A DNA stretch of 64,000 nucleotides from positions 1,652,501-1,716,500 of the forward strand of contig NC_013222.1 in NCBI RefSeq assembly GCF_000024125.1, in the 5' to 3' direction. The DNA comes from Robiginitalea biformata HTCC2501 (GTDB taxonomy: Bacteria > Bacteroidota > Bacteroidia > Flavobacteriales > Flavobacteriaceae). Positions 1 through 7,118 of the stretch are shown here, one piece after another (the first letter of the stretch is position 1; every line of letters begins with the position of its first letter). The position numbers and the translations under genes are program-made. The notes beneath the pieces are model-generated. The model saw only the letters and a list, made by a program, of their open reading frames with translations. It did not search any database and was not told the DNA's origin.

Positions 1-444
1 TACATTGGGAGCGCCCTATGGGTGGGCCTGCGCCAACGGTTCAACGGTTGGGCCTTACATCGCCTGTTGGTATTTGTCCTGGTACTATTCGGGGTAAAGC
101 TTCTGTTGCAGGCCCTTTCAGCCTTGCCGGCATTCGCCACCCTGATAGCCGGGAATATCGATTATATAATCGGGTACCTGCACCTGACTTTTTTAGGAAT
201 CCTCACCCCCGCGTTGTGGCTCTTGGGCAAATCGCAAAGGATCATCCGGCTGCCCGTCGGTGGAACAGGGGTCTTCCTGCTGGGGTTTGTACTGTCGGAG
301 TTGCTGATCTTCCTCAGGGGTTCCCAGGGCTGGCTAAATTTCTCTGTCCCCCTGGATTTTTCACAATGGATTTTTTACACGAGCCTGCTGATGGTCCTGG
401 GGATTTTATGGATCATTACCTGCCAATGGCCGCGTAGCCATTAA
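1..444 (+). CDS. Partial membrane protein (C-terminal part)
   Basis: The reading frame is open from the first base of the window, so this is the C-terminal 147 codons of a gene that begins upstream; a GTG at 22 is probably internal. Four hydrophobic stretches are visible (LLVFVLVLFG, LTFLGILTPALWLLG, VFLLGFVLSELLIFL, FYTSLLMVLGILWII), so the product is an integral membrane protein of the inner membrane. No catalytic motif is recognisable and I do not assign a family. Its stop overlaps by four bases the stop of the convergent gene at 441-845. Confidence 0.6.
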   Translation, partial: YIGSALWVGLRQRFNGWALHRLLVFVLVLFGVKLLLQALSALPAFATLIAGNIDYIIGYLHLTFLGILTPALWLLGKSQRIIRLPVGGTGVFLLGFVLSELLIFLRGSQGWLNFSVPLDFSQWIFYTSLLMVLGILWIITCQWPRSH

Positions 445-845
445 TCAGATGGGGCCCCGTTTGGATTCCCTCCCCCGCTTTGTTTAGCGACATCCTCTCC
501 CCAATCTACCAGCTCCCAAAAGGCCGCAGGGCCGTCGGGCACGACCATGCCCGCAAAATCCGCAGCGATGAATCGCCGGGGCGGGTGTCCCGCCGGGGCC
601 TTCATACAATAACCCAGGAGGAAGTGAAATAAATCTTCAGGGGAGTAGTGTAGCCGGTATTCCCGACGCACTTCGCTGCTCGCCTGTAGGCAGGTATCCG
701 GTTCAAAGGGGTGGTCAAGGCAGGAGAGGCCGGAGGCTTTGCTGATTTCCTGCACAACGCGGAGGCCTGCATCGGTCTGCCCGGTGATATGGGTTCCGAA
801 CCAGCGGGTCAGATCCCGGTATATCAATGATACTTCAGGCTTCAT
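441..845 (-). CDS. Hypothetical protein of the NO-defence operon
   Basis: This 134-residue soluble protein is not recognised. It has four Cys residues (in GLSCLDH, DTCLQ, LLGYCMK) and a C-terminal low-complexity tail (SGGGNPNG). No signal peptide or membrane segment is seen. The ATG at 845 overlaps the stop of the truncated globin gene by four bases, a typical translational coupling, so it is the last gene of the ric-globin operon. By context it may act in nitric oxide or iron-sulfur stress, but nothing in its own sequence proves that. Confidence 0.7.
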   Translation of the reverse strand: MKPEVSLIYRDLTRWFGTHITGQTDAGLRVVQEISKASGLSCLDHPFEPDTCLQASSEVRREYRLHYSPEDLFHFLLGYCMKAPAGHPPRRFIAADFAGMVVPDGPAAFWELVDWGEDVAKQSGGGNPNGAPSD

Positions 846-1231
846 CGTTTGCGGGCCTCGTAGATTTTAAGAAACAGCATCGTACTCATTTTCCGCGCCC
901 GGTTTTTGGCAATCCAGGCATTATCCCCCTCAAAGAGTTCGTCCAGGGTTTCCGTCCACAGGTTGATCCACTGGCCAAAGTGGTCCATGGTAATGGTGCC
1001 ACCACTTTGTACATCCACCTGCTGATGAGCCGTAACAGGGTTGCCCCAGTATTTTTTCACCGGGAAGAGCTGGCTTTCCCAAAAGTCCGTCAATACCTCA
1101 AAATGGCCTTCCCAGTCGGTGATGTTTTGCTCAAAAATGGGCCCGAGTACCGGGTGCTGCCTGATTTTACCGTAGAATGTGCGCACGAGCCGTGCTACAT
1201 CCTTCCGATTTGCAATATCGCCTTTTTCCAT
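842..1231 (-). CDS. Group III truncated hemoglobin
   Basis: The 129-residue protein has the length and pattern of group III (trHbP) globins: the N-terminal VRTFYGKIRQHPVLGPIF helix pair, the LTDFWESQLF helix, and a C-terminal DHFGQWINLW segment carrying a conserved His that is a candidate heme ligand. Such globins bind O2 or NO and are thought to dioxygenate or scavenge NO in the cytoplasm. I chose ATG 1231 because residues upstream in the longer frame are the antisense of ric and not globin-like. It starts 7 bases after the ric stop and is followed by an overlapping hypothetical gene. Co-transcription with ric supports NO detoxification. Confidence 0.9.
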   Translation of the reverse strand: MEKGDIANRKDVARLVRTFYGKIRQHPVLGPIFEQNITDWEGHFEVLTDFWESQLFPVKKYWGNPVTAHQQVDVQSGGTITMDHFGQWINLWTETLDELFEGDNAWIAKNRARKMSTMLFLKIYEARKR

Positions 1232-1238
1232 AGTCCGA

Positions 1239-1979
1239 TTAGCCGCGGTTGCCGGAAGGCGCTGTGAATACCCGTTCCAATTCCTGCGCTTTCGGGAACA
1301 GGATGTTGTTTTCCAAATGGATATGCCGGTGGAGGTCGGCTTCAAATTCCTGCAACAGGGCGTAGGCCACACGATAGGTGGCACAAGCGTCCGAAGGGGC
1401 CTGGTAGTCGTCGCTGAGCGCCGCGATTTTGCGGAAGCGTTCCCCTTCGTTGTCGTGTTCGTCCATCATGGCGGCAATCGGGTTTTTTACGGTCTTGAAT
1501 TTAGGTCGTCCGGGAGAAGTCCCGCTTTGCCGGGCGTTTTCCATCTTGCGAATCCAGGGGAACAGTACCAGTTCTTCTTTTTTCATGTGCATGGCGAGTT
1601 CCCCGGCAGATGCGTACAGATGCTCCCGGATCTCGTGGAGTTCCGGGTGGCGCTCACCGTGGACCTTACAGAGTTTGTCCAGGTATTGCTTTAGGGTGGG
1701 CAGCGTGGCCTCCACATACCGGTGGTGGATTTTTTCGATGTAATCAGCCAGGAGGTCCAGGGGCCAGGAGGTACAATCTTCCCGGGGCCCTTCGCTCCTG
1801 AGGACTGCTGTCAGTTCTTGCAGGAGGTTATCCGGGTCAAGTCCTTTTTTGAGGGCCACTTCTGCAACCGTCCGGTTGCCCTTGCAGCAAAAGTCGATCT
1901 TGTGTTTTTTGAATACCTGGGCCGTACGATAGTCGTCGGCTACCCATTGGCCGATTGGTTGTTGGAGTGTTTGTTCCAT
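1239..1979 (-). CDS. ric: Iron-sulfur cluster repair di-iron protein (RIC/ScdA/YtfE)
   Basis: The product (246 aa) repairs Fe-S clusters damaged by nitric oxide or oxidants and works in the cytoplasm through a hemerythrin-type di-iron site. The N-terminal DUF542 (ScdA_N) domain shows the adjacent cysteines C31-C32 in IDFCCKGNRT. The hemerythrin-like domain follows, with His/Glu ligand motifs KIHHRYVEA, MHMKKEELVLFPWI, DEHDNEGE and HIHLENNILFP. The length matches full-length ScdA-type proteins. It is the first gene of ric-globin-hypothetical. A palindrome at 2046-2069, shared with the Rrf2 gene promoter, lies 67 bases upstream, which predicts control by the neighbouring Rrf2 regulator. Confidence 0.95.
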   Translation of the reverse strand: MEQTLQQPIGQWVADDYRTAQVFKKHKIDFCCKGNRTVAEVALKKGLDPDNLLQELTAVLRSEGPREDCTSWPLDLLADYIEKIHHRYVEATLPTLKQYLDKLCKVHGERHPELHEIREHLYASAGELAMHMKKEELVLFPWIRKMENARQSGTSPGRPKFKTVKNPIAAMMDEHDNEGERFRKIAALSDDYQAPSDACATYRVAYALLQEFEADLHRHIHLENNILFPKAQELERVFTAPSGNRG

Positions 1980-2045
1980 GGCGTTGTACTTGGAGTTAAT
2001 GATATTTTAAGGGTTTTAAATTGGGAATCCGGACGGTTACCTGAT

Positions 2046-2069
2046 AATTAGGATAACATTATCCGAATT
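2046..2069. promoter_or_regulatory. Predicted Rrf2 operator upstream of ric
   Basis: A 24-bp imperfect palindrome reads AATTAGGA-N8-TCCGAATT, with an inner perfect GGATAA-CA-TTATCC. The same AATTAGGA-N8-TCCGA architecture occurs in front of the Rrf2 gene itself (2575-2598). It lies between the Rrf2 stop and the ric start, so it is well placed to control ric, the globin and the third gene. The assignment to Rrf2 is inference from location and sequence match. Confidence 0.7.
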
Positions 2070-2106
2070 CTTACCAAAAATTTTTTATTCATCGTCAGGC
2101 TCCAGC

Positions 2107-2541
2107 TCAGCGCTTCAGGTAGCTGATCCCACTCCCGACCCCCAGGGTCATATCGTGGATGCTGGTGGTTTCCAACAAGGCCTTGAGCCGGTCCCGCACT
2201 TCGACGAATTCCCAGTGCACCGGACAGGGCTTATGTTCGTTGCATTTTTTCAGCCCCAAACCGCAACCCTCATAGACGCGGTTGCCGTCTACGACGGAAA
2301 CGATATCTGCCAGCCTGACTTCTCGGATCCGTCCTTCGCTCATCTCAAAACCCCCTGAGGCACCTTTAACGGAATCGACAAGGCCATTTCGCGATAATTG
2401 CTGGAGTATCTTGGCCGTGAAGGCCACTGGTGAATCGATAGCATCCGCAATCTCCTTTAAGCTGACCCTTTGCCCTTCCAGGGATTTGTGGGCGATATAT
2501 ACCACCGCCCGAATTCCATATTCGCAGGCTTTTGAAAACAT
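2107..2541 (-). CDS. Rrf2-family transcriptional regulator (NO/redox sensor, NsrR/IscR-like)
   Basis: The 144-residue protein has the Rrf2 winged helix at the N-terminus (SKACEYGIRAVVYIA, then VSLKEIADAI...AFTAKILQQL). The central cysteines in YEGCGLGLKKCNEHKPCPVH follow the spacing that ligates an Fe-S cluster in NsrR/IscR-type sensors, which makes it a probable cytoplasmic NO or redox-responsive repressor. It sits directly upstream of ric and globin in the same direction. A palindrome at 2575-2598 lies in its own promoter and another of the same design in front of ric, so autoregulation plus control of the NO operon is expected. The family call is firm; the signal is inferred. Confidence 0.92.
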   Translation of the reverse strand: MFSKACEYGIRAVVYIAHKSLEGQRVSLKEIADAIDSPVAFTAKILQQLSRNGLVDSVKGASGGFEMSEGRIREVRLADIVSVVDGNRVYEGCGLGLKKCNEHKPCPVHWEFVEVRDRLKALLETTSIHDMTLGVGSGISYLKR

Positions 2542-2560
2542 AATTATCCTGTACCCAGGG

Positions 2561-2598
2561 CAAAGATAATTATTTAATCGGACAAAAATGTCCTAATT
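2561..2598 (-). promoter_or_regulatory. Promoter and predicted autoregulatory operator of the Rrf2 gene
   Basis: Read on the minus strand, AATTAGGA-N8-TCCGATTA (2575-2598) forms a palindrome with inner GGACA/TGTCC arms. Just downstream is TATCTTTG (2568-2561), an exact match to the Bacteroidota -7 consensus TAnnTTTG, 20 bases before the ATG. The operator would therefore cover the promoter, as expected for a repressor. Confidence 0.68.
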
Positions 2599-2634
2599 AA
2601 TTAATTTTTGGCGAGGCTTCTATCCGGGGGGGGC

Positions 2635-3477
2635 TCAGAGAAGCAAAACCGGATTCTTTGTATTCCTGAGGATACGGGCACTATCCGGGCTTTTGATCCC
2701 TATTCGCTGCCATATATTGGGTTTTTTTCGAAAATGGCCCAGGAGTTTGCCGTTTGTTCTCAGGACACCGGAGAAAGCGTTGAAATATCCGGAACGACCC
2801 AGGTCCTGAAAGGAATTGGTAACGCCGTTGAGCCGGCTGCGCCATGCCAGTTTCTGTTTCCTGTAGTCGGCCTCCGCGACATGACCGCGGCAAGCTGTCA
2901 GCACACGGACACTCGCATGGCAAAGTTGGGCAACCTCGCTCATCCGGGTTATCTGTTCCGGATCGGCCAGTCGGGAAAGATCGGCTAAAAGAAGGATCTC
3001 GCAACGTGTTTCAAACCGGGCCCCCACCGGCACGACCAGTAATGGAATATTGCGGATTTTCCTGGCGATTCGCAAAACTTTCCTGCTATAAGGTTTGTCG
3101 GAACAGATTGTCATTCCGCACATGCCCATGACCAGCAGGTCGATGTTGTTGGCTTTCATCACTTGTTCTATAGCCTGTTCCAGTCCTCCCGCATGACTGA
3201 TGGCATAATATTTATGGCCGTCCGCCGGCCTTTCTTCCATGATCCGGCTCAGGATCCTGCCAAGTCCCCGTTCGGAATGCTGCCGGTATTGGGTATTCAG
3301 TCCATCGTCCGGGTCGAGTGCGTGCATCCGGTTCGGTCCAAATCCCTCACGCCGATAGCAGTTGAGGAGATATATGTCGCAGCCTTCACCCTGGAAAAGC
3401 CTCCGGGCATATTCCAAAGCTTCCCAGGCATTTTTTGAAAAATCTGTAAGGACGAGAATATTCTGGATGCCCATCAC
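2635..3477 (-). CDS. Universal stress protein, tandem UspA domains
   Basis: At 280 residues this is a double-length Usp. The first domain opens with NILVLTDFSKNAWEALEYA and contains the DLLVMGMCGMT segment; the second, more diverged domain follows RNIPLLVVPVGARF and starts at EILLLADLSRLADPEQ. Tandem Usp proteins are cytoplasmic stress proteins, often nucleotide-binding; the classical G-2x-G-9x-G(S/T) ATP motif is not clear here. The start overlaps the preceding gene by four bases (either of two adjacent Met codons). It is the last gene of the seven-gene operon that begins at 6948 behind a sigma-54-like promoter, so it is probably induced with gdhA and the Rnk-like proteins. Confidence 0.85.
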   Translation of the reverse strand: MMGIQNILVLTDFSKNAWEALEYARRLFQGEGCDIYLLNCYRREGFGPNRMHALDPDDGLNTQYRQHSERGLGRILSRIMEERPADGHKYYAISHAGGLEQAIEQVMKANNIDLLVMGMCGMTICSDKPYSRKVLRIARKIRNIPLLVVPVGARFETRCEILLLADLSRLADPEQITRMSEVAQLCHASVRVLTACRGHVAEADYRKQKLAWRSRLNGVTNSFQDLGRSGYFNAFSGVLRTNGKLLGHFRKKPNIWQRIGIKSPDSARILRNTKNPVLLL

Positions 3478-3878
3478 GATGTTCTTTGGTGTTGATACCT
3501 GTTTCCAGTCAATTTCAGCAGTAATGCCCGACGGACTTCGCGGTAATTCAGCAGGTGCTCCCTAAAGGCCTGCCGATGTTTTTCAAAATTGTTTAAATAA
3601 AAGGAATCGCAGGCGATGCTGTCGCATTCCAGGGCATTCCGCATGTCGTGCTCGTATCTGTTCAAGGCGGACATTTTGAGCATGTTGTCTCGTTTGAGTT
3701 GCTGAAGCTGGCTGGCAATTGCCGGGTTTTTCAACAGGCGTTGTTCAATCGCTGCAAGGATCCTTAGTTCCTCGCTGATAACCTCCAGGTCGTAGGACCA
3801 GGATCGCACATCGCGCCGATCCTTTTTAAACATGATTTGGTGATCCGTTTCGTGTTCGTAGAATGTTCGCAAATTCAT
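3474..3878 (-). CDS. Hypothetical helical protein of the Usp operon
   Basis: This 134-residue charged protein is predicted to be almost fully helical, with coiled-coil-like stretches (EVISEELRILAAIEQRLL, SQLQQLKRDNMLKMSALNRY, NYREVRRALLLKLTGN). It has no signal peptide, no membrane segment and no domain I recognise. It overlaps the Rnk-like gene upstream and the Usp gene downstream by four bases each, so the three are translationally coupled. Position suggests a stress-related accessory role, which is inference only. Confidence 0.8.
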   Translation of the reverse strand: MNLRTFYEHETDHQIMFKKDRRDVRSWSYDLEVISEELRILAAIEQRLLKNPAIASQLQQLKRDNMLKMSALNRYEHDMRNALECDSIACDSFYLNNFEKHRQAFREHLLNYREVRRALLLKLTGNRYQHQRTS

Positions 3879-4294
3879 ATCAATAGATTTGTGTCAATAA
3901 AAACAGGTTCCTGTTCTACCTTTTCAATCCGTAGTCGCTTGGGACCCGAGGGAAACTCCCAGGAAACCGTATCGCCTTCGGCATACCCGAAGAGCGCGAT
4001 TCCCATGGGTGTGAGGATGGAAATCTTGTCTTTGCTGACGTCCCTCTCGGGGGGGAGCACCAGCTGTACACGACGGCTCCAGCCATTTTCCGATGTGACG
4101 GTTATAATTGAGTGGAAGCGCACTACGTCGTTTTGCATTTCCGCCTCGTCCACGATTTTGGCGGAATCGAGTTCGGTGAGCAACTTCTGAATGGATTGCC
4201 AAAGCGTGGCATCGTGGTAATGGGCACTCAGGTTTACGTACCGTTTCAGCAGGACGTATTCCTTTTTCTCAATAAGTAATTGTTTGTATTTCAT
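3875..4294 (-). CDS. Rnk/GreA-GreB C-terminal domain protein (first copy)
   Basis: The 139-residue protein ends in the FKBP-like C-terminal domain of GreA/GreB/Rnk factors: ISILTPMGIALFGYAEGDTVSWEFPSG is the typical pattern (..PLG.ALLG..GD.V..). The N-terminal half is a short helical segment and not the long coiled coil of a true GreA, so it resembles Rnk, which binds RNA polymerase in the cytoplasm. ATG 4294 was chosen because residues further upstream are the tail of gdhA in another frame. It follows gdhA by 10 bases and overlaps the next gene. A second copy (6499-6948) heads the operon. Confidence 0.85.
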   Translation of the reverse strand: MKYKQLLIEKKEYVLLKRYVNLSAHYHDATLWQSIQKLLTELDSAKIVDEAEMQNDVVRFHSIITVTSENGWSRRVQLVLPPERDVSKDKISILTPMGIALFGYAEGDTVSWEFPSGPKRLRIEKVEQEPVFIDTNLLI

Positions 4295-4304
4295 CTTGTT
4301 GTGA

Positions 4305-5597
4305 TTATGGGAAAATTCCGCGCTGCGTATAGGCATCCGCCAGCCGCTCAATCGCGATGATGAATGCAGCCGATCGCCAGTCTACCTGGCGCTCCTCAGC
4401 CTCCGCTGTCACCCGGTTGAAAGATTCGCGCATTTTCTTTTCCAGGCGGTCCATCACTTCTTCCATGGGCCAGATTTCACTGTTTTTGTTCTGGAGCCAT
4501 TCAAAATAACTGCCGATGACCCCACCGGAATTACAGAGGATATCCGGGATGATATCCACCTGTTTTTCCAAAAGGATGGCTTCGGCCGAAACGTCTGTGG
4601 GCCCGTTGGCACCTTCCGCAATCAGGGAAGCCTTGATGTCCGGGGCGTTTTTTGCCGTGATCTGGTTTCCAAGTGCAGCGGGGATAAGTATGTCACAGTC
4701 CAGGCCAAAGAAATCCCCGCTGTCTATCGGGCTGGCTTTTGAAAACCCGTGAATCCGGCCCCTGTTGGCACGGGCGTATTCGGCAAGTTCCCCTACGTCG
4801 ATACCTTCGGCCCGGTATAGGGTGCCGGAAGCATCCTGTACGCCAATCAGGACCCCGCCTTCTTCCTCCAGGAAGTGCGAAGCCCAGTAGCCCACGTTTC
4901 CAAATCCCTGAACGGCAAAAGTTTTGCCGTGAAGGGTATGGCCCCGGGTTTCTGCCCAGAATTTAATCGTCAGGTATACGCCATATCCGGTTGCCCGGTC
5001 CCTTCCGGCCGATCCCCCAGCACCTATCGGTTTGCCGGTAACCACGTGGAGGTTCGTGGAGCGTTCGGCAGGGGACTTGGTACTCATGTAGGTATCCAGT
5101 ATCCACGCCATGGTTTGGGCGGTGGTATTGACGTCCGGCGCGGGGATGTCCAGCTCCGGCCCGATGTTGTCCCCGAGGGCGAATGTAAAACGGCGCGTGA
5201 TCCTCTGGAGTTCTTCCTGGGAGTAGCGTGACGGATCGAGCTGGATTCCCCCTTTAGCCCCGCCAAAAGGCAGTCCGGCCAGGGATGTTTTCCAGGTCAT
5301 CCACATGGCCAGTGCCTTGGCGGCGTCTATATCCACGGTGGGGTGATAGCGCAACCCCCCTTTGTAGGGGCCGAGTGCATTGTTGTGCTGAACGCGGTAG
5401 CCAGTGAATATTTTCACTGTCCCATCATCCATACGCACGGGAAAATGAACCAGTAGCTCGTTGTTTGTGACTTCCAGTATCTTGCGGATATTCGGATTCA
5501 GTTCCAAAAGGTCCGCGGCATGATCGAATTGCCGCATGACATTATCCAGCATGCCCTGTTTTACAGGCTTTTTTGATTTCGGTTCTTTTATAACCAT
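4305..5597 (-). CDS. gdhA: Glutamate dehydrogenase (Glu/Leu/Phe/Val family)
   Basis: The enzyme interconverts glutamate and 2-oxoglutarate plus ammonium with NAD(P) in the cytoplasm. At 430 residues it has the hexameric GDH length. Substrate-domain motifs are present: GPYKGGLRYH, WKTSLAGLPFGGAKGG with the catalytic lysine near 115, and GPELDIPAPDVNT. The nucleotide-binding fold shows VQGFGNVGYWAS near residue 220, and the C-terminal half contains LIAEGANGPT and ILCNSGGVIGSYFEW. It starts 13 bases after the small Cys-rich gene and is followed after 10 bases by the Rnk-like gene. Placement inside a Usp/Rnk operon suggests use under stress or nutrient limitation. The coenzyme preference cannot be read with confidence. 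Confidence 0.95.
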   Translation of the reverse strand: MVIKEPKSKKPVKQGMLDNVMRQFDHAADLLELNPNIRKILEVTNNELLVHFPVRMDDGTVKIFTGYRVQHNNALGPYKGGLRYHPTVDIDAAKALAMWMTWKTSLAGLPFGGAKGGIQLDPSRYSQEELQRITRRFTFALGDNIGPELDIPAPDVNTTAQTMAWILDTYMSTKSPAERSTNLHVVTGKPIGAGGSAGRDRATGYGVYLTIKFWAETRGHTLHGKTFAVQGFGNVGYWASHFLEEEGGVLIGVQDASGTLYRAEGIDVGELAEYARANRGRIHGFSKASPIDSGDFFGLDCDILIPAALGNQITAKNAPDIKASLIAEGANGPTDVSAEAILLEKQVDIIPDILCNSGGVIGSYFEWLQNKNSEIWPMEEVMDRLEKKMRESFNRVTAEAEERQVDWRSAAFIIAIERLADAYTQRGIFP

Positions 5598-5609
5598 GAT
5601 TCAGATTAT

Positions 5610-5810
5610 TTATAAAATTGATTCTTCGATTGGAGCTCGGGTGTAGGCTTTTCTAATGGGTTGGGTTCGCCTACTTGCCTTGTGTGGCGCCAATCGGTCG
5701 GCCCGGTGCTCGTATTCGCTGCAGGAACTGATGCGGCCCTTATCCATTGTGAGCCGACACGATACCAGATAGGTACATGTCGAGCAGAGACTTCTTTTGT
5801 ATAGATCCAT
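5610..5810 (-). CDS. Small Cys-rich protein
   Basis: This 66-residue reading frame begins at ATG 5810, 10 bases after the membrane-sensor gene, and ends 12 bases before gdhA. It carries C9-x2-C12-x5-C18-x11-C30 in the first half (LCSTCTYLVSCRLT ... SSCSEYE), a spacing that suits a zinc or Fe-S site, followed by a basic tail. I recall similar short CxxC proteins ending in a CSEYE-like motif from Bacteroidota, but cannot name a family. The overlapping 77-codon frame on the same strand has no such pattern and I reject it. Role unknown. Confidence 0.62.
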   Translation of the reverse strand: MDLYKRSLCSTCTYLVSCRLTMDKGRISSCSEYEHRADRLAPHKASRRTQPIRKAYTRAPIEESIL

Positions 5811-5820
5811 TTTCGCAGTG

Positions 5821-6468
5821 TTAATTGAAATTCATCCATTCGCCTGCAGGCTGATTGTCTGGTCGTTTATTGGGATAGAACACCAGGACCAGGATGAGGA
5901 TGCCGATCAATACCATAAACGCAACCTCGAGTTTGGATAAGAGCTTGTTCATGCCGAGGGATTTCTTCGAAATTGCGGTCAGTTCTTCACTTTCTTTAAG
6001 CTGGACCTGCACCAGTCCATCCAGTTTGCGGTGGATGCCCCGGAGGATGGCCAGCCCCTCGGCTCGTTTTCCCATACGTTCGCCGTTGCCAGGCAATACG
6101 GTATCCGCCTCCCAATTGTGTAAATTCTCGAACTCGCGCACGAGTTCCCTGAAGAGTACGGTCTCTTCGGGGGTAAGGTAGGTCGCACCCAGTGACGTGA
6201 TGAGCTCTTCGGCCTTTTGTCGGTCGGCCTCTAAATCCGCCCCGTTTTCCATGCCGGCAAGCCGCAGTTCCCTTTGGTGGACCATGTTGTTGAGTTCGTA
6301 TAAGTACCCCTGGACAACCACGCGGTCCTTGTAAACGGAATTAACCGTATGCTGAACAGTTGTGAAGTGCTTTTGATCCAACCGATTGGAGCCGAGGACT
6401 AATAAAAAGGCCAGTGCCAGGATCAAACCTGCCTGGATGCGTTGGGCCATTGTGAGTCTGGTGAACAT
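5821..6468 (-). CDS. 4-helix-bundle MCP-like membrane sensor without output domain
   Basis: The 215-residue protein has two membrane helices, one at about residues 12-28 (GLILALAFLLVLGSN) and one near 178-200 (LEVAFMVLIGILILVLVF). They enclose a periplasmic all-helical domain of about 145 residues resembling the 4HB_MCP ligand-binding domain of chemoreceptors. Only about 15 residues remain on the cytoplasmic side, so the signalling helical hairpin, HAMP or kinase part of an MCP is absent. It lies between the second Rnk-like gene and the Cys-rich gene with small gaps. It may pass a signal to the nearby soluble kinase (8444-9535), which is inference. Confidence 0.75.
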   Translation of the reverse strand: MFTRLTMAQRIQAGLILALAFLLVLGSNRLDQKHFTTVQHTVNSVYKDRVVVQGYLYELNNMVHQRELRLAGMENGADLEADRQKAEELITSLGATYLTPEETVLFRELVREFENLHNWEADTVLPGNGERMGKRAEGLAILRGIHRKLDGLVQVQLKESEELTAISKKSLGMNKLLSKLEVAFMVLIGILILVLVFYPNKRPDNQPAGEWMNFN

Positions 6469-6498
6469 GATTTGAATTTTTTTTAAGGTGTTAGGTTG

Positions 6499-6948
6499 TT
6501 AAATGGCGGTGGAAGGTTCCGGACTGGTCCCGGGTGCCAGACTAATGGAAGTGGTGTGGTTACTACTGATTTTGGCAATTGTGAGGGACATCGTATTCCC
6601 CGGTTGGCCGAACAAAATGACATCTCCTTCAGATCGGCCGATAATCGAAGCTCCCAAAGCGCTGATAACTGATATATCGCCGGGGGTTGTAATGGGTTTC
6701 CCTGAGGAAGCTAACCGGACGGTTCGTCGATATGACGGGACGCCTTTCAGGGTCACCCAGACATCTGGACGTACCACGTCGTCGGGGCATTCACCCTGAT
6801 CCAGGATTAAGGCAGATGCCATGTTCCTCTTGAGTAGCCTCGCGGCGTGTTGGTGGGCGTAGTCATCGTATACCCGATTCGCCTCCAGGGACATCAGCAG
6901 GGCATCGTATTCCTGCCTTTCAAAAACGAGTTTTCCGTATTTCATCAT
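6499..6948 (-). CDS. Rnk/GreA-GreB C-terminal domain protein (second copy)
   Basis: This protein (about 149 aa) has the same layout as the one at 3875-4294: a short helical N-terminus (MKYGKLVFERQEYDALLMSL) and a C-terminal GreA/Rnk-like FKBP fold with DISVISALGASIIGRSEGDV. It probably binds RNA polymerase in the cytoplasm. Two adjacent Met codons (6948, 6945) are the best starts, because the sigma-54-like promoter at 6974-6990 would put the transcript start only slightly upstream. It is the first gene of the operon. Its C-terminus has an extra Ser/Thr/Pro-rich tail (SLAPGTSPEPST). Confidence 0.82.
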   Translation of the reverse strand: MMKYGKLVFERQEYDALLMSLEANRVYDDYAHQHAARLLKRNMASALILDQGECPDDVVRPDVWVTLKGVPSYRRTVRLASSGKPITTPGDISVISALGASIIGRSEGDVILFGQPGNTMSLTIAKISSNHTTSISLAPGTSPEPSTAI

Positions 6949-6973
6949 AGCTTGGGTTTCTGACCCAGTACAT

Positions 6974-6990
6974 TTCAATTGCCGTGCCCA
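6974..6990 (-). promoter_or_regulatory. Predicted sigma-54 (-24/-12) promoter
   Basis: On the minus strand the sequence TGGGCACGGCAATTGAA matches the sigma-54 consensus YTGGCACGRNNNTTGCW at all but two fixed positions: the GGCACG core and the TTG of the -12 element are kept, with GA in place of GC at -12. Spacing between the boxes is correct. It is 26-29 bases upstream of the first operon gene and downstream of the NtrC-type regulator gene. A GTTTT-N4-AAAAC palindrome at 7012-7025 could be an activator site. Computed by eye only. Confidence 0.6.
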
Positions 6991-7091
6991 AACAATAGAG
7001 ACAACTAGAATGTTTTGTCAAAAACCTGAAATAGAGATGGTTGGAAATAATTTATGAAGCACTGAAAAAGCAGGGACCGGGTATTTTCTCC

Positions 7092-7118
7092 CCAGTTGGG
7101 GAAAAACGCCCCAACTGG
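7092..7118 (-). terminator. Hairpin after the response regulator gene
   Basis: A 10-bp perfect stem (CCAGTTGGGG / CCCCAACTGG) with a 7-base loop sits immediately after the stop codon of the response regulator. No clear T-run follows on the minus strand, so it may be a weak intrinsic terminator or an mRNA 3-prime protecting hairpin that separates the regulator genes from the operon downstream. Confidence 0.55.

Noticed and set aside
5606..5839. 77-codon frame overlapping the Cys-rich gene
   Set aside because: It overlaps the stop region of the 4HB gene and has no Cys pattern or family look; the 66-codon frame fits the spacing better.
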